This document shows, piece after piece, positions 9,770 through 22,065 of a DNA stretch of 64,000 nucleotides. Made by a program: the position numbers and the translations under genes. The notes under the pieces are model-generated. The model had not been told where the DNA came from and did no database searches. It saw nothing but the letters and a program-made list of their open reading frames with translations. Every line of letters begins with the position of its first letter. The first letter of the stretch is position 1. This stretch comes from Liolophura sinensis (Eukaryota > Mollusca > Polyplacophora > Chitonida > Chitonidae): positions 11,521,504 through 11,585,503 of the forward strand of contig NC_088298.1 in assembly GCF_032854445.1 (NCBI RefSeq), read 5' to 3'.

Positions 9770-10003
9770 GCCGGGCCTAGTTTTTCATAAGTGTACTAGC
9801 AGCTAAACCCAGTATTAACCATTAGTTTTGTATCTGGCCAAGGCTGGCATTAAATATTTAAGCCTGGCTTCAAATGTATATTTGAAAAACCGGCCTCATG
9901 TGGTACTTTACTTTACGTCCTTCCGCCTTGCATAAACGTCACTTTCAGGCAAATAGTACGGAAACTACCGAAGATTTTATTTTGGAGGACACTTCAATTA
10001 TAT

Positions 10004-10139
10004 CCGGTCTCCAGCAACCTGCGGAGGATTGTGTGTTTCCCCGGGCCCTGCCCGGTTTCCTCTCACCATAATGTTGGTCGCCGTCGCATAAGTGAAATAT
10101 TCTTGAGTACGGCGTGAAACACCAATCAAATAAATAAAT
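10004..10139 (+). mobile_element. SINE family 1, 5'-truncated
   Basis: Starts inside the central region (CCAGCAACCTGCGGAGG) and ends CCAATCAAATAAATAAATC. The tRNA head is absent. Confidence 0.85.
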
Positions 10140-10576
10140 CAGTTATATCCGTTCAACGGAACCTTGGTGTTGGTTCTTTTACGTAAATTCAGCCAAGTTT
10201 CTTTCGTGACTGTTGTAGCTATGGCATATGAGTTCCAATTAAGATCTGCAGACTCATACACCAGAAACACTGTGCAGCGTAATGGATAAATGATTCATAT
10301 ACAAGGCTACAGGACCGATCAAAACTTAGTACAGAGCTATGTAGGCTACATTTCTATGGATGGCGAGATCCACGGTAAATCCGTACTGTTATGTATGGTG
10401 TGAGTACAAATTAAAGCGATATTTTATTGCCTCGGATTGCTGTATTGACATAAGGTCGGAGACCGAGAGTCGATATGGCTTCGTAAAGTCCTGAACAACA
10501 TACTCCGAAGTCTGCATTTTCCAGCCAAAAGCAGCTGTCCTCATTTATCATGAGTGTTCTCCGCTGTGTAGTTTGT

Positions 10577-10770
10577 GACCTCGGCTAATTCGGTTTTCAC
10601 TCGGCCAATGCGACTTTAAACACGCCCGTTATGACTTTCACTCGGCCATTATGACTTTAAACACAGTCAATAAGACATTCAACTAAGCCAATTTGACTTT
10701 GTAAACTGCCAATACGACTTATGCTCGGCCAGTACGACTTGAAACCCTGCTAATACGACTCGATCAATAC
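10577..10770. repeat. Diverged tandem repeat (CGGCC-AATACGACTT motif)
   Basis: About seven decayed units of 20-30 bases built around CTCGGCCAATACGACTTTAAAC. Unit length drifts, which points to an old array. Confidence 0.6.
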
Positions 10771-10977
10771 AGCCTTGCTCTGCACATGTGTATGTAATGT
10801 AGGGCGTATTGATTGTATTACAAAAATAACATATTCCCAGTTGATTGATAAAATATGCTATTGTCTTTAGCTACAGGATAGGGTCCGAGTTTTAACCGTG
10901 GCGTCTTTTTACGTTCCGCATATAAGCGCAAGTTAGCCTCAAATAACGGACGATCTGTAGTAAACTGTAAGTTAATT

Positions 10978-11078
10978 ACCCCCCCCCCCCCCCACCACAC
11001 ACACACACACACAGAGCAACAAAAAAACAAAAACAAACAAACAAACCAAAAAAAAAAAACAAAAACACACATAATGAT
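10978..11078. repeat. Poly(C), (CA)n and A-rich low-complexity tract
   Basis: A run of about 15 C residues, then CACACA repeats, then AAAC/A-rich sequence. It produces long spurious open frames on the minus strand. Confidence 0.9.
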
Positions 11079-11527
11079 GCATGTATAAGCATGGGTGAAT
11101 GTACCCACAGATAGCTAAATATGACCCACGAAAACGTCATATCACTATACAGGTTATTACTTACCATGCCGATTGATTTCCACTAAACAGAATAAAATTA
11201 GTCACATTGCCAGTTCTTGACCAATCTGTTCCCTAACGACGTTCTCGTGAACGAATTCTAGCCCTATAGATGTCACCGTGAAAACGTATAGCGTTGTATG
11301 CTCAATCAACACCGTCACGGACGGCAAACTTTCGTTGCCATGGCAATACGCCTTGTCTTTTTTTAGCCACGACCTTCATGTGCATATCTATATTAAGAGC
11401 ATTTGCTCATATAATTATACTTGGTATCTGATTATTGCAATTTGTAATTAAGATATAAATGTACTGCCCATCTGTGGTGGTAGTTTATGTTCCTGCCAAG
11501 GTGGAAAAAAAGAACTTTCAAAATAAC

Positions 11528-11630
11528 TGACTACATAAATAAATAAATTAATAAATAAATAGATAAATAAATAAATACATGTATGAATAAATACATATAT
11601 GAATTAATAAATAAAGAAAGAAAAATGCCA
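11528..11630. repeat. (AAAT)n-rich tract
   Basis: Tetranucleotide AAAT/GAAT repeats such as those ending SINE copies, but without a recognisable SINE core next to it. Confidence 0.7.
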
Positions 11631-12804
11631 TTTTAATATTTCATAGACTATCAATCATTCGTGTTTTTTCAGATTTACTAAATTAAAGTTCCCTTCAAAA
11701 AATACGTTTCAGATCTATTTTAGGTCATTTTTGTGTTAGTTTCTAGGTTGCTGTTTATTCTGATTAGTTGACCATATTGCCCCACCGCAGAACAGCACCC
11801 ATGGACCATCACATACATTATACACGTTGAGGGTAGTCTACATGGTCTTCGTGGCGTCCCACATATAGGTACATGTAGTGTGTGCCCTATATATAGATCA
11901 GCTCATTTTACTATACCATAAATCGGGGCATTAAAATGGCTGGGAATCAGCTATATGGTTATATCGTTGTATTGAGGGAGTTGTATTATTCTCATGTGAA
12001 TAAGCGAAGCTTACACACTCGAACGTGGTATACAGGCCAACAGTTTATTCATAGCTTGCTTATGTAGGGAGAATTTATACATACATAACATGTATACGGC
12101 GACTTGTGAGATCGTTCCACAAAGTGACCTGAACATCAGGGTGTGCTAACCCACATGGCTTGTGTGAGCCCAGAATGTGCGTAAGTACACAAACTACTAC
12201 ATCCACTTCAGATCATGGCAATGATTTATTTGAGGCTGTCAACACTTTCCATTCTTGCCACTGTGAAAAGCTTCGTTTGCTACATAGCCTACAATTGCAT
12301 GTACAAACTACAAAAGCGCCCTGGCAATCAACCATGTCTGTTGCACTGTTGGGTAGTTGACACGAACGTTTTTTTGATGTCAACAGACACGCACGTTCGC
12401 ATATGCACGTGAGTGACCTACATACATATTACGGCTAGCAAACTGGCTAACTCATTTATTACTTGTTGATTTGCTATTTTTATTTTTTTTTATTAGGGTT
12501 TTGCCTCTCGCGCCTGGATTCAAAACACGTGCACTGGTGCCGCTGAAGCTCTACATATTACGTCACGAGGTTTTTGTCAGCTGTCACGTGATAGGTATTT
12601 TCTACTCCGTACAGAGAATACTTTCTACTCAATGAGGAACCAGATTTTCAGAATGAACATCTTAGAAGGGCTCACTGACTAGCGAAAACATCAACCTGGT
12701 CTTTACTACAACTCCCTCTTAATTACACTGCCTCCAATGTGCCTTAAAACTACGAAAGCTAATCGCACTGCTGATTTTCCATGCCATAAACTACACAAGT
12801 TTGC

Positions 12805-12962
12805 CATCATGGAAACCATCTTCATCGGAAGCTGGACACAGTGTAGTTGGTACTTCACCATAATTCTGACCGTCGTTGTGTAAATGAAATGTTCTCAGTG
12901 GGGTACATGGTAAATATCCATTTATATAAATAAATAAATAAAAATAGAATAAATAAATAACA
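12805..12962 (+). mobile_element. SINE family 1, strongly diverged
   Basis: A weak match to the core (CACCATAATTCTGACCGTCG, TGTAAATGAAATGTTCTCAG) followed by an AAAT-rich tail. The match is by arrangement more than identity. Confidence 0.5.
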
Positions 12963-13289
12963 AATAAATGGCTGTTGTAAAGACATGGTTGCTGCCTTTG
13001 TTGTTGCTGGTCCCCTTCTCAGATGTCCATTGTGAAAAATAGATTCTTCAATAAACTGACATCACTCTACTATGCGCCAGCAACCTCACGTTAACAAATC
13101 CCCCAGTGACTGCGAGTACGGTAAATCACCCTTAATCTCATGACATGTTTTGTCAACAAATCGCTAAGCTGTAGGGACCGGGGTAGCATGTACAGAGGGG
13201 CGATATTTGCTGGCGAGAAAAAAAAAGCATACAAATAAACATTTTATAATACTCTAAATCATCTTTGATTTCAGATAATTTCTCACCAA

Positions 13290-13386
13290 CATACATGTAG
13301 TACAGCATGCACGTAGTACAGCATACATGTAGTACAGCATGCACGTAGTACAGCATACATGTAGTACAGCATACACGTAGTACATG
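13290..13386. repeat. 16-bp tandem repeat
   Basis: Six copies of GTAGTACAGCATACAT / GTAGTACAGCATGCAC, the two variants largely alternating, so the basic unit is close to a 32-base dimer. Confidence 0.9.
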
Positions 13387-13507
13387 AAATTACAGCTGAT
13401 TTACGGTGCCTTAACTTGTCCGCCTTCAGTCATGGTCAAATTTCAGGCATATTGATTTACCACGTGCAGCAAGTGTTATCAGAGGTTGTACATACAGCTG
13501 GTACTGA

Positions 13508-13560
13508 CCTTGCTTTCGTCTTCGGTCGAATCTGGTGTATTCATTTTAGAGCTGCTCGCG
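13508..13560 (-). other. Possible small upstream exon on the minus strand
   Basis: On the minus strand an acceptor-like TTTCTGTTACAG precedes 53 bases, open throughout, encoding MNTPDSTEDESK with an AAAATG start context and ending at AAG|GTCAGT. It could be a 5' exon of the membrane-protein gene, but its phase (0) does not match the first joined exon, so another exon would be needed. Weak. Confidence 0.2.
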
Positions 13561-13999
13561 GCTGTAACAGAAATCAAGAAAACGATGTTTCCAGTGTCAA
13601 ACCATTTCAGGTGTAGTGCTAGGGGTAAACAGGTATAAATACTGTCCAACCAGCCAGAATATGTGTACAAATACCTGTCACTGTTGATGATACACACGTT
13701 TGCTGTACATGTAGACCAGAGCTAAGCTTATGTGCCTACCACGCCATACAAAACCATCACACGGTCTGTACCACAGCAAGAGGCCAGAAACCTATTGGCA
13801 GGTTGCCAGCCCGCTATTATATATGGACAAATGGAAACACTCGACAGCACTTGAGTTCCAAGCCGTTACTCTGTTTGCCCTCCGTCCATTGGACTTGCAC
13901 TAGTTATGTTCCAGTAGGCTACTTATTCTGTGAGCGATTCTCCTAAGTCATATATATAATGCATGATATTACTGTGTTTCACAACGGAATAATAGTCCG

Positions 14000-15400
14000 T
14001 GCTCGTTTTCCCACGGACTTGGAAGCTATGGGTTAATTTGGCCAGACGCGATATGGTTTACGTGTAGACCTAAGCTATCTTTTAAATCAACATACTCGGC
14101 TGGAACGACTGCTCTATTTATGGCGTTGTTGTTGTAGCAGCAATGACTGTCGTCAATGAAGATTTTGAGTGGAGACCTTCCAGTTTTAGGGTAGATACCA
14201 TCGCTGAGGTTGAATGTTTAAAAAAACTTACCCAATCTTAGGTTAACTTTAAATTTGCATCGCCCACCTGAAAGTCCATCTTTTTTTGCTACAAAGACAA
14301 ATCCGTACAGCGTCGCGATGACAAAATCGCTTCGTCGCCCTGGCCGTCTTGCGCATGCGTGTAAGTGCATGCGGCGGCTAATGTAAACTGTTGCCAGGAC
14401 TCGATGCAAATGTAGTCTACATGTAGGGCCTTAGCCTCTAGGCTATATCTCTTGACGATATGCAGACTTACTTTCTAATCACCTGTTCAGCGCTTATTTT
14501 CGCTTTCTTCTTTAAAGTCCACTCCCATATACCTCAGGTTTATTATGATAAAAGCCCAGTGGAAGATTCTTCCGTGTTGTTCTAAATTCATACAGCCTGT
14601 GTGTTTTACGCGAACCTCATCTTACAAGTGGGGCTTAGGCCTATATACCGAACCTGTAAACAACTCCCCATCTTTCAAAATGTTCTAGGCAAGCGGTATA
14701 TACAATATATAGGATATAGGATCCTATACAATATAGGATTATGATTTACCCTACACTGTATGCAAGTCTAAAAAGTACATGTACGAATTATTTATATTGC
14801 AAAGCTTTGGAAAATTCCCAAGATAGCCCCAAACTCCATGATATGCTATATGGATTTTTCCTTTTAACTGTATGTGAGTTTAATATATTATTTACAAAAT
14901 AGATTTTGTTTCTATATATACCTACTGTGCGGAGAGGAGAAATGTTGAATGAAATGTTATACACTGGTAAACGAAATAAAAGAAAATATTTTGAAAAATA
15001 CAGTTATGCCTCTGTATTTGGAATAGGGTCGAGCTAGTGAAGGCCTCTAATGAGGGATGCACTAATTACTATACATAGGTTTGTGATATGTTCATGTATG
15101 CGTTAATTTAGCTTTAATGATTAACTTTTACAATGGCCACTACTTATGACCAACTTATCAACTTATGTTTAAAAGTTAGAAAATTATGAAAGTCTTGGAG
15201 GGGAGATGAGGGGAGGGCGGAACTCCCCTTAGAAATTTGACCTCCACTGGGTAGTTTGAATCGTATAAGGAATCCAGGTCACCACATTGCCTACTATTTA
15301 CATGTACGATGTTTTCAGCATTGAAAAAATATTTAACACTGAAGTTATGATCCTTTAGCTGAAAGGTTTGTCCCGGGATGACACTGATACGCAGTTATGA
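14000..15400. other. Gene-free stretch with an NRF1-like site and a short palindrome
   Basis: TGCGCATGCGT near 14350 lies in a locally CpG-rich patch and resembles an NRF1 site; it could mark a promoter. TATAGGATCCTATA (14715-14728) is a perfect palindrome within TATAGGA repeats. No exon with good splice signals was seen. Confidence 0.35.
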
Positions 15401-15401
15401 T

Positions 15402-15493
15402 ATTTTTATTTATTTATATATTTGATTAGTGTTTTACGCCGTACTTAAGAATATTTCACTTATACGACGGCGGCCTGCATTATAGTGGGAGTA
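15402..15493 (-). mobile_element. SINE family 1, short 3' fragment
   Basis: Tail plus the start of the core (TTACGCCGTACTTAAGAATA, CGACGGCGGCC), cut off after GGTGGGAG-like sequence. Confidence 0.85.
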
Positions 15494-16193
15494 GCATGTT
15501 TTTAGTAACAGTATATCTTTACGGTCTGTTCTTACCATTATGGTACAATACAGCTAGTCTGTACACTGGTCAGTTTCATTTCACATCATATGTGCCTAAG
15601 ACCTATCTATAAACATTAGCCATCTCGTATATTCGTATATTCGTGTATTCCTATAGACTAGTCTTGAATACAGGCCTATAACTTCAGTTAAACGTTTCTC
15701 TATCCTTACCCAGTGAGCCATGGACACGAGGCGCCCTCTGGCGACGATGAACATCACTGCTAGCTGACATGCCGGGTTTTTACTTCCACTTATAATGGTC
15801 AGTCATTCACGAGGCTCACACTGTGTAAAGGGTCGTCCTGTTCACATTCTATATCTTGCACATACCAGCCTATACCTTTACTTCAGGCCCTTTTATATGG
15901 GGATACACGAACTTTGATCAAGTGAAAACCGTTATCTTAATACACATATTCGGGCTAGACCCGAGTTACTATGTACACTGTGTGTACCGTATTACATTTG
16001 ACATGAGCAAAAGGGGATATAGTTTTCGAACAGCAGGACGAATATAGCCCATGTAAATTATATAGCCCGTGAAGTTAACTTCGCAGAAGTACTCATGCGC
16101 ATCGGTCCTGAAGCCGAAGTATTCCTCCTGTTCAGGAGGACAGTCCGCAAGCTAGTTTGGTGCGTTATATTACTGGAGAACATAGGCCCAAGG

Positions 16194-16302
16194 CCCACTT
16201 GCACGAAGCCCTCTTAACTGTTAAGAGCACGTAACTACCTTGACAACCGGCACTGTAGGCATTACGTGCTCTTAACGTTATGAGAGTTTTCGTGTAAGTG
16301 GG
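16194..16302. mobile_element. Small fold-back (MITE-like) element
   Basis: 109 bases whose two 41-base ends are imperfect inverted repeats. The outer CCCACTTGCACGAA pairs with TTCGTGTAAGTGGG at one mismatch, and the inner GTTAAGAGCACGTAA pairs perfectly with TTACGTGCTCTTAAC. There is no coding capacity. It fits a MITE or fold-back element; no clear target duplication was seen. Confidence 0.65.
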
Positions 16303-16484
16303 ACCCGGTGAATACTGTCGGATGCACGAGCGCATTGATTTTCCTATTTATATAGTAAATTGTCAACTTCAACCTCAAAAATATATACCTCCTAACTTTT
16401 CCGAGATACAATGCCATACCACCACATGCAGCTTGCAATTTTCTCCCAGAACATATCAAAAAATCAGTCTAGCCTGAACACGTC

Positions 16485-16995
16485 ATCACGCTTCACAGCG
16501 TAATAATGTGTCCCACAGGAACATGTCATCACGCTCACAGCGTAATAGTGTGTTCCACAGGAACATGTCATCACGCTCACAGCGTAATAATGTGGTCCCA
16601 TAGGAACATCTTATTTCGCTTACATGGACATCTCTCCACGCTAATTTCGAGATAATGTATTCCACAGGGGATCTTACCAATACTTATGGCGAGATAATGT
16701 ATCCTGCAGGGACATCTTACCATGTGTATTATACAAAGATAAAATATCCAACAGATCATCTCACCATGTTTTTTAGTGAGATACAGTACCCTGAAGGACA
16801 CCTTACCACGGTGATTGTTATACATTGTTTCCCACTGGAACGTCTTACCACGCTTATAGGGAGATAAAGTACCCTACAGGGACACCTTAGCACGATGATG
16901 TTATAAATTGTTTCCCACTGGAACGTCTTATTAACCTTATACCGAGATAAAGTACCCTGCAGGGACACCTTACCACCGTTGTTGTGATAAATTGT
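16485..16995. repeat. Complex tandem array, about 45-bp units with a higher-order dimer
   Basis: About eleven related units. The left part is GTCATCACGCTCACAGCGTAA type, the middle is GAGATAATGTA..CAGG..CATCTTACCA, and the right part alternates AGATAAAGTACCCT..AGGGACACCTTA with ATTGTTTCCCACTGGAACG. The right side forms a dimeric unit of about 90 bases. Open frames here are repeat artefacts. Confidence 0.8.
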
Positions 16996-17548
16996 GCAGT
17001 CGGTGCGATTGCCTTGTTATAGGTTAACGTGCAATCTGTTCATTCTTGTGGACAAAGTTGTCATTGTCTGTAGTTCATTCCGTTTTTTGCCATGAAGGTC
17101 TGAGGGCAAAGCTTGCTGACATCGTGCTCATGTATTACAAGAGTTACTTGGTCAGTCGCTTTGGAGCGAGAAAATGCAGACTATTTGGCCTAAACGAAGT
17201 TTTTTTCATTTGTAAATGTTCCCCAAAACTGAAAATAAGAAACTCAAATGAAAAAATATTCGGCGAAGTGTCTGTTATGTCCAGTCTGTTAACAACTACA
17301 GTGTGCTAGTGCGTTAACATATGTCGAATGACCAGAGCTTATCATCACAATATTAATGCTGATTAGAGTTAACCCCCTTTACAGAGGTACATCCTGCCTA
17401 AATATTCCGTGAGGAAAGGTTAACTCTTATTTGCCATAAAGACTTATTCTTGGATGGAATGGCTGGTTACTTCTTCATTATATTATCATCATGTACATCG
17501 CCTATCTAATCTACATGCGTATCCCTTGGGTCGATTTGTTTTAAATAT

Positions 17549-17692
17549 TCCATGGGTAGGTGTCCAGCAAACTGCAGATCGTCGTGGGATTCCTCCGGGC
17601 TGTGCCCGGTTTCCTCTCATCCTAATGCTGGCCGCCGTCGTGTAGATTAAATATTCTTGAATACGGCGTAAAATCAATCAAATAAATGAAAT
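17549..17692 (+). mobile_element. SINE family 1, 5'-truncated
   Basis: Begins at CCAGCAAACTGCAGATCGTC, contains GGGCTGTGCCCGGTTTCCTC and CTGGCCGCCGTCGT, and ends CAATCAAATAAATGAAA. Confidence 0.85.
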
Positions 17693-18774
17693 CCCATCTG
17701 TAATACATCTACATGTGCTCCCAATAAACCTAAATGTTATTCAGTCCCTAGGACACACAGATGATTGGACTTTCTTATATTTTTGTAGTGAACCAGGGAT
17801 GTTTTCAACGATTCTTCAGTAATGAGTGAAAAGACAGACAATAGTGCCCGAGGAAGTTTGAGCTGTCAGAGCTGCCTTCTGTTTATTAAGGGATTGGTCC
17901 ACTGGGACTGTATGCACAAAGACATTGGAACTACAATCGATTGTAGATCCCACAACTTAGTTTACACTTGATTTTAAAAATAAGTTGCGTCGCGTGCACA
18001 AATGAATTATAGGGCGATTTGTTAAGTTACAATCATGATCGTACAGATTTGATTCGTACATACAAGTGGCCTGCGTGAATGGACTATGTAATGGTCAAAT
18101 ACCTTTTCTTGCCTTCATTTTCAAAAGAGTTCTACATCATATGGAACCAGTACCTTATACAGTACGAATGTAATTCTGCGTGTTTTAGGGTGTAAAGGTG
18201 TTTTTCGTTGCCAAGCTGCCATTATTGGTGTACAAATACAGGCTTGATGGGAAATGTCTGACTTTGGACAGGTATGAGTTTTAATGATGAAGGTATGAAA
18301 TTCTGGGCGAGAGGACACAAGAAGACAGGTCATGAAAAGGCCGCGAGCGGCATGGCTGCTTTTCCACAGGATGGACAAGGCATTCAGCGATGCTTATTGG
18401 CAACGGCTTGCTTGACCTTAGAACTTTACAGCACAAATCGTTAAGATTGTCGCTTATGGAAAATTAATAGGGGTATGTGACCTCTAATGATTCTTCCGTT
18501 AACAACAAGGAGTGAAAAAATACCCGTAACATCTTTCTGGGGCAATTGCATTGCATGTATTTGCAAACCGAGTCCAAAATTACTATCTAACAGTATACTT
18601 ATGACGCCTGTTCGTACTGAACGTTAATTTGTATTGTAAATAATTACGACTTGGTCGACCCTGATCGCAATTATATCTTACAATTTTTCCGTGCAAGAGA
18701 GTGTTGATTATTAGTTCAGGCTACGAGTGCTTTAGAATCAACTTAAGCTTATGATCTCTTTGTGAAAGCGACCG

Positions 18775-19016
18775 ACCCTGATGCTCAGCATTAAGGGGAC
18801 AGTGCAACGACTGGTTGACCTGTATCAGTATAATGGCTCAGACGGTGCGGCTTACTTGCCTTCGGTAAGGCGTCTCAGTGAAGCAGCACTAGGTAAAAGA
18901 GCGGTGGAAGCCCGCCCTTCAACAAAGAGGCACATTACCCAGACATGCACTCTCAGAACTCCTTCGTCATATGACGGAAAAATTGTTGAGTACGACGTTA
19001 AACCCTAAGCACTCAC
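18775..19016 (+). mobile_element. SINE family 3, copy A
   Basis: Contains the segments GGTTGACCTGTATCAGTATA, TTACTTGCCTTCGGTAAGGC, GTCTCAGTGAAGCAGCACTA and the tail TACGACGTTAAACCCTAAGC with ACTCACTCA. These are shared closely with 52887-53230 and, inverted, with 36786-37020. The tRNA-like head is not evident here. The 75-codon frame inside is not a gene. Confidence 0.8.
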
Positions 19017-19589
19017 TCATTTGTGAAAGCAGCCCCAGGGCGATACCCTGTTGAAACTGACAGGGTGTATTAAACAGAATTCTGTGCACCGGCTACACAG
19101 AAAACCACCTGTTGAAACTGTACACGGTGCTTGCATTTGGTCTGAAGAAGTATGTATCGAACATGTGTTGACCTATGTCACATGACTTGGCGGTCATATT
19201 GGATTTAAATGAAAACACTTTAAAATTTGCATTACTTGAACATTAGAAATTTTGTAAAAAATCTTTTTCTCAACAGGTAATAAGCTGATTGTGCTAAAAT
19301 TGTATATTCTTGTTGAGTGACATCAGGTTCATAAAGTTTGAGGAAGGCATTGAAATTGGTGCACAACTTTTAAAGTTTGCCATTGATCTAAAAATATAAC
19401 TTTACAAAAACTTTTCAATTTTGGTATAACTTGGCGTATTCTGGTGTATTTTAGGCGGCTGAGTTTCTTTCCGCGCTTTGTTTTCCCCTGTGTTTTCCCT
19501 GTGGTTTTCATTAAATTTGCAACACAAATTTTCCAAACTGTTCGAAAGTCTCTAATTTAGTTTAAAACAAGCTAACTTTGTGTATATCA

Positions 19590-19770
19590 CCGATTCTTTT
19601 TTTACTTCGATGCTTAAGCACCTTCAAAATGTCAACGGTTCTTCTTTGCTTCGCTGCTTAAGCACCTTCAAAATGTCTGCGGTTCTTTTTCGCTTCGCTG
19701 CATAACCAAGTTCAAAATGCCAACAGATCATTTTTGCTTCGCTGCTTAACCACCTTTGTAATTTATGAAA
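19590..19770. repeat. 45-bp tandem repeat, about four copies
   Basis: Unit CGGTTCTTTTTCGCTTCGCT plus GCTTAAGCACCTTCAAAATG, four imperfect copies. Confidence 0.85.
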
Positions 19771-20910
19771 TGTCTCAGCACATTTCTTCGGTCATGTATT
19801 GTTTCGAAATCGTTGTTGTGTGTTGTACTCTTAAGACAAACGCTTGGATTGATTATAACAGCTGCCTCACCCGAAAGCGGAAGAGGGGATGAATGACTTC
19901 TTGGGTTCCGAGAACACAACGGGCAAACGCTCTACGGCAGGATTTTGACGCCAGTCTGTTATCGTCAAACCTCTCTTTCCCGGCTTATTACAATGACGTA
20001 ATAAAGACAACATGACGTTACAGAAGAAACAGAAATATTGTAAATCAATTTTGGATTTATCATTGACACACTTGTTTCACTTCATGGGGTAAAACAATTT
20101 TCTTCAAGACGATAGAAAACACACAAAAATATTGTAAGCAAAGCAAGCCGAGTCCTATCGGTAGACAAAACAACTGTTTCGTGAGTTTAGAACCATTCTT
20201 TATTTTCTTCGCTATTAAAGCTGCATTGCTCGTCTGTTTTTCCAACGTCAGAACTAGATGCTGCTTTCTGAGTATTACAGGTACGCATTCGACTATAAAG
20301 CTAGAACAACCGAGTTTGTTTAAAGGGTATTGATAGAAAGAAAAGTGAAATTTCCATGGCACACGATTAGTTATTTCCTATATCACAGATGGTAAAAGTT
20401 CATCTCTTAAGCAATCAATCGTTGAACTGCTATGCTTTATGTATGTAAACCTCTTTCAAAACTCGATTATAAACTTAATTTAGAGTTTAGTAAGTAATTC
20501 ACCTGACGTTATTTTTCTCCGCTTTATTGCATAAAAGCGTAAGCTGTGTGTGACCACCACCAATGCAGGGTAACTGTGGGTAATTGAATATCGGAGTAAA
20601 GGTTAACAAGTGAGAAAAAAAAAACATGCCGTGGTTAGGGAGGATTCATTTGTGCACCAAAAGATATTGTACAATAACTCATTTATAGTCGTTATTCATT
20701 TATAGATTAATGTGTTTGTATTTCGTTTCAGAGTGAAAGACTTATCATGAAAACTATTCTGAAGATATACCCTTAATTGTCCGACATTTTGTGGGCTCCT
20801 TCTGGAACTACCGACCAAGGGAGGTAAGTACATTATAGGGGACCTCTATTATGTAAATAAAGCAAACGACAAAGACAAGTAGGATAAATTTGTAAGTAAG
20901 TCTAAATGAT

Positions 20911-20911
<1 letters not shown>

Positions 20912-20960
<49 letters not shown>
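20912..20960. repeat. (CA)n microsatellite
   Basis: About 24 CA dinucleotides. Confidence 0.97.
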
Positions 20961-20962
<2 letters not shown>

Positions 20963-20999
20963 TTGCAGTACTACATGTACATCTATATAGGTTATTTTA

Positions 21000-22065
21000 A
21001 AGCCAGATAATAAAACGAAGCTTATTTACAAAGCGCACCATCATGCCAGGACTAGACTGGTACATAACCGATTTGTACCCACCCACCCAGAAGAGCTCCC
21101 CAATAAGGAGGAGCGCTCTTATCGAATATGCTACGATCGAAAATAAAAGCTATATAAGCGAACATGAAAAGCAATTTGTGCTCGCAGTTGAAAGTTCATC
21201 GTAGTGGAGATGATTAGTATAACATCATAAATAAATAAATACTCATTTTCGAATAAATTTCATGAGAAAAGATTTTGGAGTATAGCCTGCAGTATTGTAG
21301 AATTTGTTCGTACCGCGTTAAGTGCATATTTAAGCGTGGGGTTAGTTGAAATGAAAAGCGAATATCTACAAATTTGGCACACGGAATATTGGTAGATAAA
21401 CCAGGGTAATGGTCAAAAATAGAAAATAGGGGAAAAAGCGAGATAATAAAAGATAATCCACATATCTTGTGGTGCTACATAAGCAAGCGTGAAAGCAAAC
21501 ATATTGTTTTATACACATAAAAGATTACAAAGAGTGGAGTTTCTTTTCTCTCTCTACTTTAGGTTCATTTTAAGGACACTAACGTTTTGTCCCGTGAAAT
21601 CATTAAATAGATTTATGCTACAAAATAATCTATACTATCTATATAAACTATTATATGTTGACCGATCTCATATATACATACATCAATTACATAAAAATTT
21701 TTCGAGTGCATAACTGTGTCGAAAGGAAATGTACTATATAAAATTTAATTCAAGGACAGTTAAGGTTAGATAGGATGATGTCTGTTCTTATTTGCGTGCT
21801 ACTACGTAAGAAACCTTCCGTTGAAGACGTAAGCGCTGTCAGTGGTGGATATTTAAATGTCTTACAGGATACTGGCGAAGCTAACGACAACAAACATAAC
21901 TTCGTATACGTATACATCACAGTTTAGCTTGACATACTGTAAAGGGTTATATCTTCATGTCCTTCCCATCTAATTTGTATTTACATTACCAAGATGGCTA
22001 CAACGAATTTCAAAGTATCTGGCGTTTAGTAATTCCCATGCACGTCATTCTATGAAGCTATGAAG
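21000..22065. other. 3' flank of ependymin-related gene A
   Basis: AT-rich with no convincing coding exon. On the minus strand an ATTAAA at 21749-21744 lies about 317 bases after the stop of gene A and is the best visible poly(A) signal candidate; it is weak. Confidence 0.3.

Noticed and set aside
10818-11108. 96-codon minus-strand frame, C-terminal half charged and protein-like
   Set aside because: The N-terminal half is the C/CA/A low-complexity tract; the rest has a possible acceptor but no convincing donor or phase match to the membrane-protein gene.
18781-19008. 75-codon frame
   Set aside because: Lies wholly in a family-3 SINE; a similar frame occurs in the copy at 52946-53185.
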